NCBI GenBank assembly: GCA_029572965.1
Contig: JAKPQD010000271.1
Location: forward strand, 39,155 to 103,154
Length of the DNA stretch: 64,000 nt
Source of the DNA: Bacteroidota bacterium
GTDB lineage: Bacteria > Bacteroidota > Bacteroidia > Bacteroidales > DTGW01
Reading direction: 5' to 3'
Of this stretch, positions 45,501 to 54,009 are shown in pieces. Both the position numbers and the translations under genes were made by a program. Under the pieces are notes generated by a model. That model searched no databases, was not told where the DNA came from, and saw nothing but the letters and a program-made list of their open reading frames with translations. The stretch's first letter is position 1, and the number at the start of each line of letters is the position of its first letter.

Positions 45501-48500
45501 AGGTTCTTATATAAAAATGGGCATTCGTGGTTTGAGGTTAGTAAAACTTTTTATGTAGAAAAAGCAGTAGCTGGTACATTTGTAATCAATTATGCCAATG
45601 GTAAAGATTATGCCTGTCAGGCAGATAATAATGTTATCATCACGGTAAACGGATATGCCCCGGTAGGACCGGCAAGCTCGTTTAGTTGGACAAATGCATT
45701 GAATACTACAATTTCCAGGGCAGAAATTTCTACACAGAATGCAGGTTCAATACCGTTTAGTTATGTTTATATCTCTCCATTTGGTTGTCATAGCGACCCC
45801 ATAGCAGGTTCAGTTACAATCAAAGCTTTGCCTCAGGATAAACTGGGAGTAGGAACAATATATAACCTTGCTGACGGGGCAAAACCGCTTAAAGGTTCTG
45901 GTGATGTTAATATTATTGACCAAAAGTTCAATGGTAAGTTTGTTACCCAAGGAACATCAGGATATATTTTTAGCCCTACTTATGCTACTACAATGAAGGA
46001 TAGCATTGCAATTTTTTATACTTATTCAGACAAAACTACAGGCTGTTCCAATACCACTACTGAATACTTTAAAGTTCTTGAAGCTACAGAAACGATTGAA
46101 GATGCACTTCCTGCAAACCGTCACTATTGTTATACAGATAATTTGGAAGCTCGTTTTACTTTGAAAAATATCCAGGAAGGAAGCAATAATAGAAATTTTG
46201 AGCTTAAAGGGACAGATAATATAAAGAGCGTTGATGGAAATATTGTAACTGTTTCGATAAATAACACGGGTTTTTCAAAAGGTATAAAGACTGATACTCT
46301 CATTTATACTTATAAAATTGATACGGTGAAATTCTCTGTTTTCAAAATTTTCAGTATAGACAATGTATCAGCTTCGTTAAATTTTGGTGTAAAAGATTCA
46401 TTCTGTACCAATGGTAACGATTTTGTTATGTTGTCTTTTGCAGATAACAGCTATTCTCCTGTAGGAGGAACTTTTACCTGGTATAGCTCAGACCCGGCAT
46501 TGCTCAATAGTGCTGGTACTGCTGCAACATTTGACCCTTCCAAAGCAATTATTAGTAGCAGCAAGAGTTACAATGCTAATTTCTATTATGATACTTTGCG
46601 CGTTTATTACACCTCACCTGGAGGATGCCATAGCAATGTGTTGCAAAAGATATATAAAATTAGTTCTCCTACTACTTTGACTTTTGGAAGCGGCTTTATC
46701 CATAATTACAATAAAGATGGCGCAGAAATAAAACTGAATGCTATGCCTAATGGCGGAACTTATTATAGCGGGACATTAAACATTCGTTATGATAAGACAG
46801 AGGATGCTTATTACCTAAATCCTCAGTCTTCTGTTGTGGATAATAACCAAAAAATAACCTACTCATTTGTAAATAACGCTGGTTGTAATAGCTCTGTTAC
46901 TGAGTTGATTAATATTATTAAAACTGAAGGGTTCCTTTCGAAAAATGGTACATCAAATGATTTACCTGTTATATTCTGCTATACAGAAGCACCTTTTAAT
47001 ATTTATGGTATAGCAGGAAATAACAAAGGCCCTGCATCAAAAGATACATTATATGGTGAAGGTGTAACTTATTTACAAGATAATGTAGCTCTGTTCTCAC
47101 CTTCAGCAGTTATTGATTCAGACACAACAGATGCGACGACAAAGACTATCAGGATAACATACGAATATACTGGTAATGATGCTGATGCCACACGGTTTAA
47201 AGTATTTAAAGATGTTACGGTTGACAAAGTAGGAAAACTTACTGTTGAGTTAGATTCTAATTATTGTTATAGCTCAAAATTACAGACCATTAAAGCTTCA
47301 TGCGAAACCAGGGGAAGTGGTAATATTTATTTGAATTATAAAGCGAAAAACTATGGATTTGCCAATAATGGATTTAGTGCCAATTTTTATAGTGATACAC
47401 TTATAAACAAGAAAGTTGTTGAATATGGAGCTCCAGCTATTGTTACTTTCGTTATGGAGTCAAATAAAGGATGTAAAGATTCAGTCAAAAAGGTGTTCAG
47501 GGTTCGCGAAACTCCGCAAACAAGACTCAGAGTACCTGATTTGTGTTTTAATGAAGGAAAACCAATTTATATCTATGATTCAACTACCAATATGCTTAAA
47601 GATAAAATAGTTGAATGGGTATGGAAATTTGGTGACAACAGTAAGGATTCAGTGTCCAATATATTTAGCCGTATTATGGCCCACAATTATTCAGGTACAG
47701 GTCAGAAAACAATAAGGTTAACCCAGACAACTCAATATAATTGTGTTGGATATGATGAAACAACAATAAACCTGGGATTAAAACCTTCTTCAATCTTTAA
47801 TTGGGTTGATGAGTGCTCAGCTAAGGATGGTTCTTCCAAAGCAATTCATTTTACCGATAAATCAACAGCTCCTGATGGAGACCCGATTAAGAAAAGGTAC
47901 TGGAGTGTAAATTCTGAAAATGGCAAAATACTTTATAATGATTCGACTACAAATAATTATAAAGACATAGCCTTTACCCAGCCCGGCAATTACCAGGTTC
48001 AATTAAGGGTGGTAACGCAAAAAAATTGCATTGATACAGCAACTAAAATATTTCATTTAAGGCCATGGGTTATTGTGGCAGATGATATGCCATATTCCGA
48101 AAATTTTGAAAATGGCAATAATGGCTGGTATCCAAGTTTAAGTGGGTCTATTGACAATACCATTTGGAAGTTAGGAGAAAGTGAGACTTTTGGCACTCCT
48201 GAAGGCGAACGCAAAGTGTGGTACACCGAAAATACTGGTTTGTCTAATATTAATGCATCTGTAACAGGACCATGTATGGACTTTTCGTGGATTAAAAAGC
48301 CAATGATTAAGTTAAATATAAAAAAATTAATGCTTCAAGGCTATGATGGAGCTGTATTGCAGTACACAACAGATATTACTGATACAGTTTGGAATAACCT
48401 TGGGACGGTTTCAGAGGGAATAAATTGGTTTAATTCTAACTCAATTGAAGGAAAGCCTGGCAATACGTTTACAGGGTGGACAGGTAAAAATTCAGAGGAT

Positions 48501-49538
48501 GAATATGTGAGTGCGATGTTAAACCTCGATAATCTTAAATGGCAGCCTTATGTTCGTCTGCGGATGGCTTATGGTAAGAAAAATACCGGTGCCCAAGGTA
48601 TTGCGTTTGATAATGTTTGGATTGGGAACAGGTCGAAGGTATTAATGGTTGAAGGGTTTACATCGGCTTCACTTACAGATGACCTTGGCAACAATCTAAA
48701 CAACTACAATGGCTTTGATATGCTTGAGATGAGATATCATACCGAAGGGGACGATTTTTACGAGCAATATTCTTCAGGGCCCAATGCCCGGTCGTTATAT
48801 TACAAGCTCTCAGATTTTCCGGCTTATATAGCTGATGGGCGTATTGTTTATTCCCCAAATAGTGACACGCTGTCAAAAAAGATTTTGCAAGCCTCTAAAT
48901 TTGATATTTCGCTAAAAACTGAAAAAAGTAATGCCGGGATAACTTTAAAAGTAACTATAACTCCTTTGGAAACAATTAATGCAGAAGTTATAAATCTTCA
49001 TGTAGCTGTTGTTGAAGATTCGGCTACAATTACTGGCTCCAATGTAGTTTACAGAAATGTGGTGCGTAAGTTACTGCCCGACCCGAGTGGCACCCGGATT
49101 ACCCATTGGCAGGTTGGTGTCGCCCAGGAATATGACTTTAGCTGGCTCTATTATGCCGGCATAAACCCCGATAAAGTAAAAATTATTGCATTTATCCAGG
49201 ATAGTAAGACCAAAGAAATATACCAGGCTGCTACTGATGATGCTGTATTTAACAAAACAGATGTAAAAGAAATGAACATCTTGCCGGGAACTATTAGTTT
49301 GTATCCTAATCCTGCCAATAATTATGTTTATCTGTTGTTAAACCAGTCTTCGCGAATGCTATGTACTGTTCAGGTATTCAATAATATGGGGATGCTGGTT
49401 GATAAAACAAATTTCTCTCCTCAATCGCAAATGATACAGTTGAATACCCAAAACTACAAAAACGGGGTATATTTTATTAAAGTTTTTGGTTCTGACAAGG
49501 TATTCAAAACAGGAAAGCTGATAGTGACGCATAAATAA
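42510..49538 (+). CDS. Giant T9SS-secreted surface protein with Ig-like, PKD and Omp28-like domains
   Basis: At 2342 residues this is the largest gene here. An internal ATG at 42621 opens the best signal peptide (TIRFMFFFFLLLMTPVLLFA), so it is the more likely start. Two Ig-like domains (about 60-265) are followed by Ig_7-type and PKD-like domains (265-690). At least three repeats of about 265-285 residues then carry a CYTD or CYTE motif (near 687, 1204, 1488) and an IYNxxDGAxxLKG-like motif (near 850, 1115, 1395). Two PKD domains (1680-1850), a jelly-roll (about 1862-2045) and an Omp28-like thioredoxin-fold domain lacking CxxC (2048-2250) follow. The end is a type A T9SS sorting domain (YPNPANNYV at about 2268). 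It is probably an adhesin or surface scaffold. Confidence 0.9.
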   Translation: MKRACLELNSNTYEQNHASSFRPLKNNFVRMKTNINTMKRTIRFMFFFFLLLMTPVLLFAEGPTLSSVSIASNNSVLTQAKVGDKIMLTFTGSEPLTSKPTVTILGHIIANENVVNTSGNTWTAEYTTLNSDTEGTVPFTINYTDIAGNAGIAVTTDGSSVTFDRTAPTVIISSSAANPTNVSPIPLTITFSEDVTGFVVEDITTSGGSLSGFSGSGKVYTVNYFPVYGTNNINIAANKVIDIASNGNIAASQFSIEYYKTPEVEFVSGDTICANETVVNLSATAKDNRGTIYWYTEVTGGTHVASGNNYSPNITTTTSYYVEVNDHGFISSPRIKVDAIVYPLPLTTATNTGPVCEGSAISLVGGPITPDIVNYSWTSTPAGYTNSYHSPLLSSNATEGLSKTYTLKTTDIHGCVNTASTVVTVNATPTIYNVTGGGAYCAGGPGMSIGLDGADKNTTYTLKRGITPVATYNSGTNTSAFTFGTFTQAGEYTVVATSSCTANMNGSVNITVNSLPTVYAFNNSPICAENSLVLNALPSGLNSYSWTGPAISGSLSGQSITLTNAGAVSHSGTYTLTVTDDNGCVNTATTVAKVNALPSPSIVGLDSAYKTTDSNIELVGDPSGGTFSGLGVISSINKFFPNLVSKIGESFDIKYTYTDEKNCTKVAKQSVVVLKTSAIFESINPNSTYCYTDTSDEIWAKSPDIVGNGYYKHSKKHGLQDLGNNHAILTPSLMGAGNDTITFFFKTVAGDDKISRVVFIDSVGTISINTPADEFCENDNQTVTLKTVNAGTNGTKNWIGPGTVVNGDYTFVPSSLTKNTSYNFSVTYVSTNGCSSNTADTDIFINEKPNDTIYNEKTFNVYNEAEELKGGKVFPLYSFSAPKGITYDGSVYKFNPAVVPANTSVVVTYSYTDNKSCTNTATKTFNIYSPVGTITNLGSAKDTFCYGEAIAHYKFTTTSPYSALLFYIDNKDYTSQLSGNEVTFPIGSDIGQGLHTARFLYKNGHSWFEVSKTFYVEKAVAGTFVINYANGKDYACQADNNVIITVNGYAPVGPASSFSWTNALNTTISRAEISTQNAGSIPFSYVYISPFGCHSDPIAGSVTIKALPQDKLGVGTIYNLADGAKPLKGSGDVNIIDQKFNGKFVTQGTSGYIFSPTYATTMKDSIAIFYTYSDKTTGCSNTTTEYFKVLEATETIEDALPANRHYCYTDNLEARFTLKNIQEGSNNRNFELKGTDNIKSVDGNIVTVSINNTGFSKGIKTDTLIYTYKIDTVKFSVFKIFSIDNVSASLNFGVKDSFCTNGNDFVMLSFADNSYSPVGGTFTWYSSDPALLNSAGTAATFDPSKAIISSSKSYNANFYYDTLRVYYTSPGGCHSNVLQKIYKISSPTTLTFGSGFIHNYNKDGAEIKLNAMPNGGTYYSGTLNIRYDKTEDAYYLNPQSSVVDNNQKITYSFVNNAGCNSSVTELINIIKTEGFLSKNGTSNDLPVIFCYTEAPFNIYGIAGNNKGPASKDTLYGEGVTYLQDNVALFSPSAVIDSDTTDATTKTIRITYEYTGNDADATRFKVFKDVTVDKVGKLTVELDSNYCYSSKLQTIKASCETRGSGNIYLNYKAKNYGFANNGFSANFYSDTLINKKVVEYGAPAIVTFVMESNKGCKDSVKKVFRVRETPQTRLRVPDLCFNEGKPIYIYDSTTNMLKDKIVEWVWKFGDNSKDSVSNIFSRIMAHNYSGTGQKTIRLTQTTQYNCVGYDETTINLGLKPSSIFNWVDECSAKDGSSKAIHFTDKSTAPDGDPIKKRYWSVNSENGKILYNDSTTNNYKDIAFTQPGNYQVQLRVVTQKNCIDTATKIFHLRPWVIVADDMPYSENFENGNNGWYPSLSGSIDNTIWKLGESETFGTPEGERKVWYTENTGLSNINASVTGPCMDFSWIKKPMIKLNIKKLMLQGYDGAVLQYTTDITDTVWNNLGTVSEGINWFNSNSIEGKPGNTFTGWTGKNSEDEYVSAMLNLDNLKWQPYVRLRMAYGKKNTGAQGIAFDNVWIGNRSKVLMVEGFTSASLTDDLGNNLNNYNGFDMLEMRYHTEGDDFYEQYSSGPNARSLYYKLSDFPAYIADGRIVYSPNSDTLSKKILQASKFDISLKTEKSNAGITLKVTITPLETINAEVINLHVAVVEDSATITGSNVVYRNVVRKLLPDPSGTRITHWQVGVAQEYDFSWLYYAGINPDKVKIIAFIQDSKTKEIYQAATDDAVFNKTDVKEMNILPGTISLYPNPANNYVYLLLNQSSRMLCTVQVFNNMGMLVDKTNFSPQSQMIQLNTQNYKNGVYFIKVFGSDKVFKTGKLIVTHK

Positions 49539-49540
49539 AA

Positions 49541-49579
49541 CAAGCGAGGCAGGCATTTTGACCTGCCTCGCTTGCTTTT
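49541..49579 (+). terminator. Intrinsic terminator of the giant-gene operon
   Basis: CAAGCGAGGCAGG and CCTGCCTCGCTTG form a perfect 13-bp stem with an 8-base loop, followed by CTTTTA. It ends the long plus-strand gene run. Confidence 0.9.
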
Positions 49580-49692
49580 AAGCATATATTATTAATGGCA
49601 TTAATTTTTTGTTGTATTCAGATTCTTTTACATTTGATATTTTGTTTTAAACTTGTGGAAGATATTAATTTAAGGGTTATTCTGAAACATAA

Positions 49693-50808
49693 ATGGGGCA
49701 TATATCTCATTTTAAAATATTTCGGGTGTTGTTTAAAAACAAAATAAACCTTTGTATTGTTGGGCTTGTTTTGTTTATAGAGGTTATTACATATTTTGTA
49801 TGCTTTAAAAAAGGGCCTTTAGCTATTTTCCCTTTAAATAATAAGTTTCGGGTTGTTTTTTACACGGATAAAAATGATGGTGGTGAGTCTGTAATTACCA
49901 GTACTCAAATTGCAGATTCTGTTTTAAAAGTAAGTTTTGTTTTAAAAAAGGGGTTTATCAGGCCTTTTATTGGCTTGTCTATATTGCCGGCAGGTATGAA
50001 TTATATTGACCTGTCGGGGTATAACCAAGTGAAAATTGAAGCGCTTGGCAGAAACCTGGTTAACATGAACTTTCACATTGTATCACATTACCAGGGGGTA
50101 AAAAGCAACAGGTTGTATTGTTCATCAAGCTTTGAATTGGATAAAGCAAAAAATGATTATTCCCTTTTACTGAAAAACCTGAAGATCCCGGATTGGTGGT
50201 ACGACACAAACAATTATTCGCCTTCTGATACACTTAAGCCGGACTGGAAAAAGGTTAGCGAAATAAACTTTGCAACAGGTTTGGCCCCTGATGTTGATAT
50301 AGAACGGGAACTTTCTATTTATTCAGTATCTTTTGTCCGGGATAACACATGGCTTTTGGTGTATATGTTTTTGATATTGGCCGGGCTTATATTAATGTTG
50401 TACATTATCGAATATTTCCGTTCTGTAGTCAGCGAAAACAAGCATGAAGTTACGATAAAATACAAGCCTGTTGAAGTGGCCAATAAACTTGGCTTTCAGA
50501 ATAATTATCTGGATTACATAAACGAGCATTTTCAAAACCCCGAACTCAGCCTTGAAGAAATATCTTCGAAAACAGGAATCTCTCAACGGAAAATTTCAGA
50601 AGGGATTGCAGCCCAATTTCATTGCAATGTAAAAACTTACATCAACAAAATACGCATCAGCGAAGCTCAGCGGTTGTTGAAAGAAACCGACCTGAGTATT
50701 AGTGAGATCGCGTTTAAAACGGGTTTTAGCAGCCCAAGCAATTTCAACCGCGTATTCAAGGCTATTTCAGGAAAGAACCCAACAGAGTTTTCACGAAAAA
50801 AAGGATAA
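49693..50808 (+). CDS. Membrane-bound AraC-family regulator
   Basis: The 371-residue protein has membrane helices at about 18-37 and 220-240 that bracket a periplasmic beta-rich domain (about 40-215), perhaps a ligand sensor. The cytoplasmic C-terminus (about 265-371) is an AraC double helix-turn-helix with LSLEEISSKTGISQRKIS and the second-helix LSISEIAFKTGFSSPSNFNR. It sits just upstream of two cellulase-type genes and divergent or convergent xylanase genes, so it is the likely regulator of this locus. A direct sensing of oligosaccharides in the periplasm is inferred. Confidence 0.88.
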   Translation: MGHISHFKIFRVLFKNKINLCIVGLVLFIEVITYFVCFKKGPLAIFPLNNKFRVVFYTDKNDGGESVITSTQIADSVLKVSFVLKKGFIRPFIGLSILPAGMNYIDLSGYNQVKIEALGRNLVNMNFHIVSHYQGVKSNRLYCSSSFELDKAKNDYSLLLKNLKIPDWWYDTNNYSPSDTLKPDWKKVSEINFATGLAPDVDIERELSIYSVSFVRDNTWLLVYMFLILAGLILMLYIIEYFRSVVSENKHEVTIKYKPVEVANKLGFQNNYLDYINEHFQNPELSLEEISSKTGISQRKISEGIAAQFHCNVKTYINKIRISEAQRLLKETDLSISEIAFKTGFSSPSNFNRVFKAISGKNPTEFSRKKG

Positions 50809-51140
50809 TTATTACATCAAATCCTGCAAGTCCTGATAAAGACTTGGCATGTTTTTAAATTCCACAAATGTTAAATTTCTCAATGATAATCTGCCGCAAC
50901 GTATAAAATGCTGATAAATTTGCAGTTACAAAGAAAACTAAAAGTTTCGGAAGAACTCAAATATAGTAGTAATATTTTATACAAAACACATTCAAACAAC
51001 ACTTTGCAATTTTTGTAAAGCATTTCTCATTTTTTGTAAAGCTGTTTTTCTGATTTTGTAAATTCAAAAATGAAATCCGTAAAGTCATTTGTTTTTTGAA
51101 TGATGAATATTGCATTTTCAATAACAAATAACTAACTATT
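50809..51140. other. Intergenic region with operator-like repeats
   Basis: This 332-bp gap precedes the first GH5 gene. The first 190 bp are A/T-rich with no gene or RNA seen. The last 130 bp hold the phased repeats listed separately. No clear TAnnTTTG promoter was found, which may point to activator-dependent transcription. Confidence 0.6.
51010..51086 (+). promoter_or_regulatory. Four phased direct repeats, probable AraC-type operator
   Basis: TTTTTGTAAAGC at 51010 and 51031, ATTTTGTAAATTC at 51053 and TCCGTAAAGTC at 51076 share GTAAA cores at 51015, 51036, 51058 and 51079. The spacings are 21, 22 and 21 bp, two helical turns, as in the tandem half-sites bound by AraC-family proteins. The array ends 55 bp before the GH5 start codon. 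Confidence 0.6.
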
Positions 51141-52292
51141 ATGCAAATGAAATTCAAATTGTTTCAGAAAATTGGAGTTGCAGTATTAGCTGTCATCTTA
51201 GTGGCCTGCAATGGAAGTAAGAGCAACGAAGCTATGAACCCTTCAGGGTTTTTAATCAAACGTGGTGTTAACCTTAGTCACTGGTTGTCGCAGGATTTTG
51301 GATGGGCCCCAAAATACTCTTATATCAATGAACATGATATTAAGTTTATTGATAGTATTGGGTATGACCACGTACGAATTCCGGTTGATGAGATTGAGCT
51401 TTGGGACGAAAATGGAAAGCTCATCGAGAAAGCTGTCAAATGCCTTACCAACTGCCTTGATTGGTGCGAAAAGTACGATTTGAGGGCTATTGTTGACCTG
51501 CATACTGTCAGGGCGCACCATTTCAATGCTGCAAACGAAGGTGGAAAAATTACTTTATGGGCGGATAGTGCCGCACAGGCAAACTTTGTCAACCTATGGG
51601 TCCAACTATCTGATATTCTTAATAAATATCCGGTAAATATGGTTGCATACGAAATATTGAACGAAGCTGTTGCTCCCGAACATGACGACTGGAACAAGCT
51701 GATGAACAGGACAGTAGCTGAAATTCGTAAAAAAGAACCTGAACGCGTGCTGGTTATTGGCCCTAATATGTGGCAGATAGCCCCAAACTTGAAATTTTTG
51801 AAGCTTCCTGAAGGTGATAAAAATATTATTCTGAGTTTTCACACTTATTCGCCAATGGCTTTTACTCATTATAAAGCAAGTTGGACACCTATGAAATATT
51901 ACAACGGGCCTGTTCATTATCCCGGACAAATTATCACCAATGAAGATTATCAAAAATATATAGATACCACTAATGCTGCCTTAGTAGCCCAAACAGCCGA
52001 CGCAAGAGATGTATATAACAAAAAACGGTTGTTGGAAGTGTTCCAATCTGGCGTAGAGTATGCCAAATCTAAAAATCTTCAGTTGTATTGTGGCGAATTT
52101 GGCTGTTTACCTACTGTAGAACGAAAAGACAGGCTACAATATTACTCAGATATGGTTTCTGTTTTGGAAGAAAACAATATAGCCTGGTGCGATTGGGAAT
52201 ACAAAGGTGATTTTGGCATTTACTTTTTTGATACTGAAAAGGCCATATCGCTCAGGCCAGATTTTGAACTAATTCATATTTTACTTAAATAA
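51141..52292 (+). CDS. GH5 glycoside hydrolase, lipoprotein
   Basis: The 383-residue enzyme (or 381 from the ATG at 51147) has a lipobox LVAC (Cys23). The GH5 barrel shows RGVNLSHWL, YDHVRIPV, the acid/base Glu175 in AYEILNEAV, His234 in SFHTYSP and nucleophile Glu319 in YCGEFGC. Endo-beta-1,4-glucanase or mannanase activity is typical; subfamily cannot be assigned by eye. Being lipid-anchored it probably works at the cell surface or periplasmic face. It lies downstream of the AraC-type regulator and the repeat array. Confidence 0.93.
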   Translation: MQMKFKLFQKIGVAVLAVILVACNGSKSNEAMNPSGFLIKRGVNLSHWLSQDFGWAPKYSYINEHDIKFIDSIGYDHVRIPVDEIELWDENGKLIEKAVKCLTNCLDWCEKYDLRAIVDLHTVRAHHFNAANEGGKITLWADSAAQANFVNLWVQLSDILNKYPVNMVAYEILNEAVAPEHDDWNKLMNRTVAEIRKKEPERVLVIGPNMWQIAPNLKFLKLPEGDKNIILSFHTYSPMAFTHYKASWTPMKYYNGPVHYPGQIITNEDYQKYIDTTNAALVAQTADARDVYNKKRLLEVFQSGVEYAKSKNLQLYCGEFGCLPTVERKDRLQYYSDMVSVLEENNIAWCDWEYKGDFGIYFFDTEKAISLRPDFELIHILLK

Positions 52293-52367
52293 CATATTAA
52301 TTAGGTATTGAAAAAAAATATATTATAAAATGCATTTAATGGTTAAAACGCATAAATAAAAAAAGAA

Positions 52368-53888
52368 ATGAAGAAAAAATTTAATTTGTTGGTGTTTTTT
52401 TTATGCCTAACGTTGATTGCAAATGCACAGTTGACACCTCAGGAAGCTTTAAGCCAAATGATGCGGGGCATAAATATTGGCAACTCATTGGACGCTACCC
52501 CGAATGAAACATCATGGGGCAATCCGCTTATCCAGGAGCATTATTTTGATGATATTGTCAGTGCGGGTTTTACTTCTGTAAGGATTCCGGTAACCTGGAG
52601 GTTTCATGTATCTAAAAATGCCCCATATACCATTAACGAAAAGTGGTTGGCAAGGGTAGATACTGTTGTTTCATGGGGGTTAAAAAGAGGCTTGTTTATC
52701 ATTATCAACCTGCACCACGAAGCGGGGCTTAAAGCTACAGATACTATGACCAACCTGTCAGCAAAAGCAGATACTCTTGCCAAATACGATAGTATCTGGA
52801 GCCAGGTGGCAACACATTTTAAGGATAAGCCTGACCGTTTGTTGTTCGAAATACTCAATGAGCCTCAAACAATGAAAGCTGCCAGTGTAGATTCTTTTAA
52901 TGTAAGGGCTTTGGCTATCATCCGAAAAACTAACCCAACCCGTATTGTTGTATTTTCAGGCACTTCATATACCGGCTCTGATTTACTTTTGGCAGCTAAG
53001 ATACCTGATAAGAATGACAAATACCTGATGGGGTATTACCATTCTTATGACCCGTGGAGCTTTGCTGGTGAGGCAAAAGGTACATTCGGCACAGCATCTG
53101 ATATTAGTCAAATGAAAAACAGGTTTGCCCAGGTTTCTGCATGGTCGGTCAAAAACAATATCCCGGTACTCCTTGACGAATGCGGAACAATAAAAAAATG
53201 CGACTACAATTCACGAATGGTTTACTATGCCACTTTTGTTGAGCAGGCTTTAAACTATAATATTGGCTTTAACGTATGGGACGACAATGGCGATTTTCAG
53301 GTTTATATCAGAAATAACAGAAAGTGGAACGACCTGAAAGATGTCATTATTCATACTTACAAGGAGTCTCCAACACAGCTTAAGGCGGTTGCTGCCGAAA
53401 CAAGTATTGCTTTGTCTTGGGCAAACCGTACTTCCGAGAATGACAGTATCTTCCTTGATCGCAGAACGGCAAGTACTGATTTTGCTCCCATTGCAAAGCT
53501 TGCTCCAAGTGCAGCCCAGTATGTTGATACCGGCCTGACACCTAAAACGACATATTATTACAGGCTTCGCACTAACCTGAAAGATTCTGTTGATTTGTAT
53601 TCATACCCGATTGTGGCCAGTACTTTAAAGCCAACATCAATTGAAAAAGCTGAAAATACAAGTTTTGAAGTATATCCCAATCCGGCTGCTTCAATTGTAA
53701 GAGTAGTTAATAATGAAAATAGTAGTGCAGTATTGGATATTTACAACGTCAATGGCAAAAAAATCAATACTATTACTCTTTTTAAAAAAGAAACAACCAT
53801 ATCATTGAAAGGCTTGGCCAAAGGCAATTATATTTTTGTTATGGCTACACCCAAAGGTTCACAGTCTAAACAGGTGATAGTGCAATAA
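52368..53888 (+). CDS. GH5 endoglucanase-like enzyme secreted by T9SS
   Basis: The 506-residue protein has a signal peptide ending at ANAQ. The GH5 domain (about 25-330) contains MMRGINIGNSLD, VRIPVTWRF, INLHHEAGL, acid/base Glu165 in FEILNEPQ and nucleophile Glu271 in LLDECGT. A fibronectin type III-like domain (about 336-417) and a type A T9SS sorting domain (about 430-506, with YPNPAASIVRV) follow. It is 75 bp after the first GH5 gene and probably shares its transcript. The product should be exported and possibly anchored at the surface, degrading beta-glucan or related glycans. Confidence 0.94.
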   Translation: MKKKFNLLVFFLCLTLIANAQLTPQEALSQMMRGINIGNSLDATPNETSWGNPLIQEHYFDDIVSAGFTSVRIPVTWRFHVSKNAPYTINEKWLARVDTVVSWGLKRGLFIIINLHHEAGLKATDTMTNLSAKADTLAKYDSIWSQVATHFKDKPDRLLFEILNEPQTMKAASVDSFNVRALAIIRKTNPTRIVVFSGTSYTGSDLLLAAKIPDKNDKYLMGYYHSYDPWSFAGEAKGTFGTASDISQMKNRFAQVSAWSVKNNIPVLLDECGTIKKCDYNSRMVYYATFVEQALNYNIGFNVWDDNGDFQVYIRNNRKWNDLKDVIIHTYKESPTQLKAVAAETSIALSWANRTSENDSIFLDRRTASTDFAPIAKLAPSAAQYVDTGLTPKTTYYYRLRTNLKDSVDLYSYPIVASTLKPTSIEKAENTSFEVYPNPAASIVRVVNNENSSAVLDIYNVNGKKINTITLFKKETTISLKGLAKGNYIFVMATPKGSQSKQVIVQ

Positions 53889-53908
53889 AATTAATGTTAG
53901 TATAGATG

Positions 53909-53946
53909 AAAAGCCTTTTGGCCTAACAAGCCAAAAGGCTTTTTTA
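53909..53946 (+). terminator. Intrinsic terminator of the GH5 operon
   Basis: AAAAGCCTTTTGGC and GCCAAAAGGCTTTT form a strong stem with a 7-base loop and a T-run on the plus strand. Confidence 0.88.
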
Positions 53947-53952
53947 TTCTTC

Positions 53953-53982
53953 AAAAAAAAGGGCCGGAATAACCGGCCCTTC
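53953..53982 (-). terminator. Intrinsic terminator of the xylanase gene
   Basis: On the minus strand AAGGGCCGG and CCGGCCCTT form a stem, followed by eight T residues. It is back to back with the terminator at 53909-53946, separating convergent genes. Confidence 0.85.
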
Positions 53983-54009
53983 TCAAAAAATATCAAAAAC
54001 GATGTCAAT

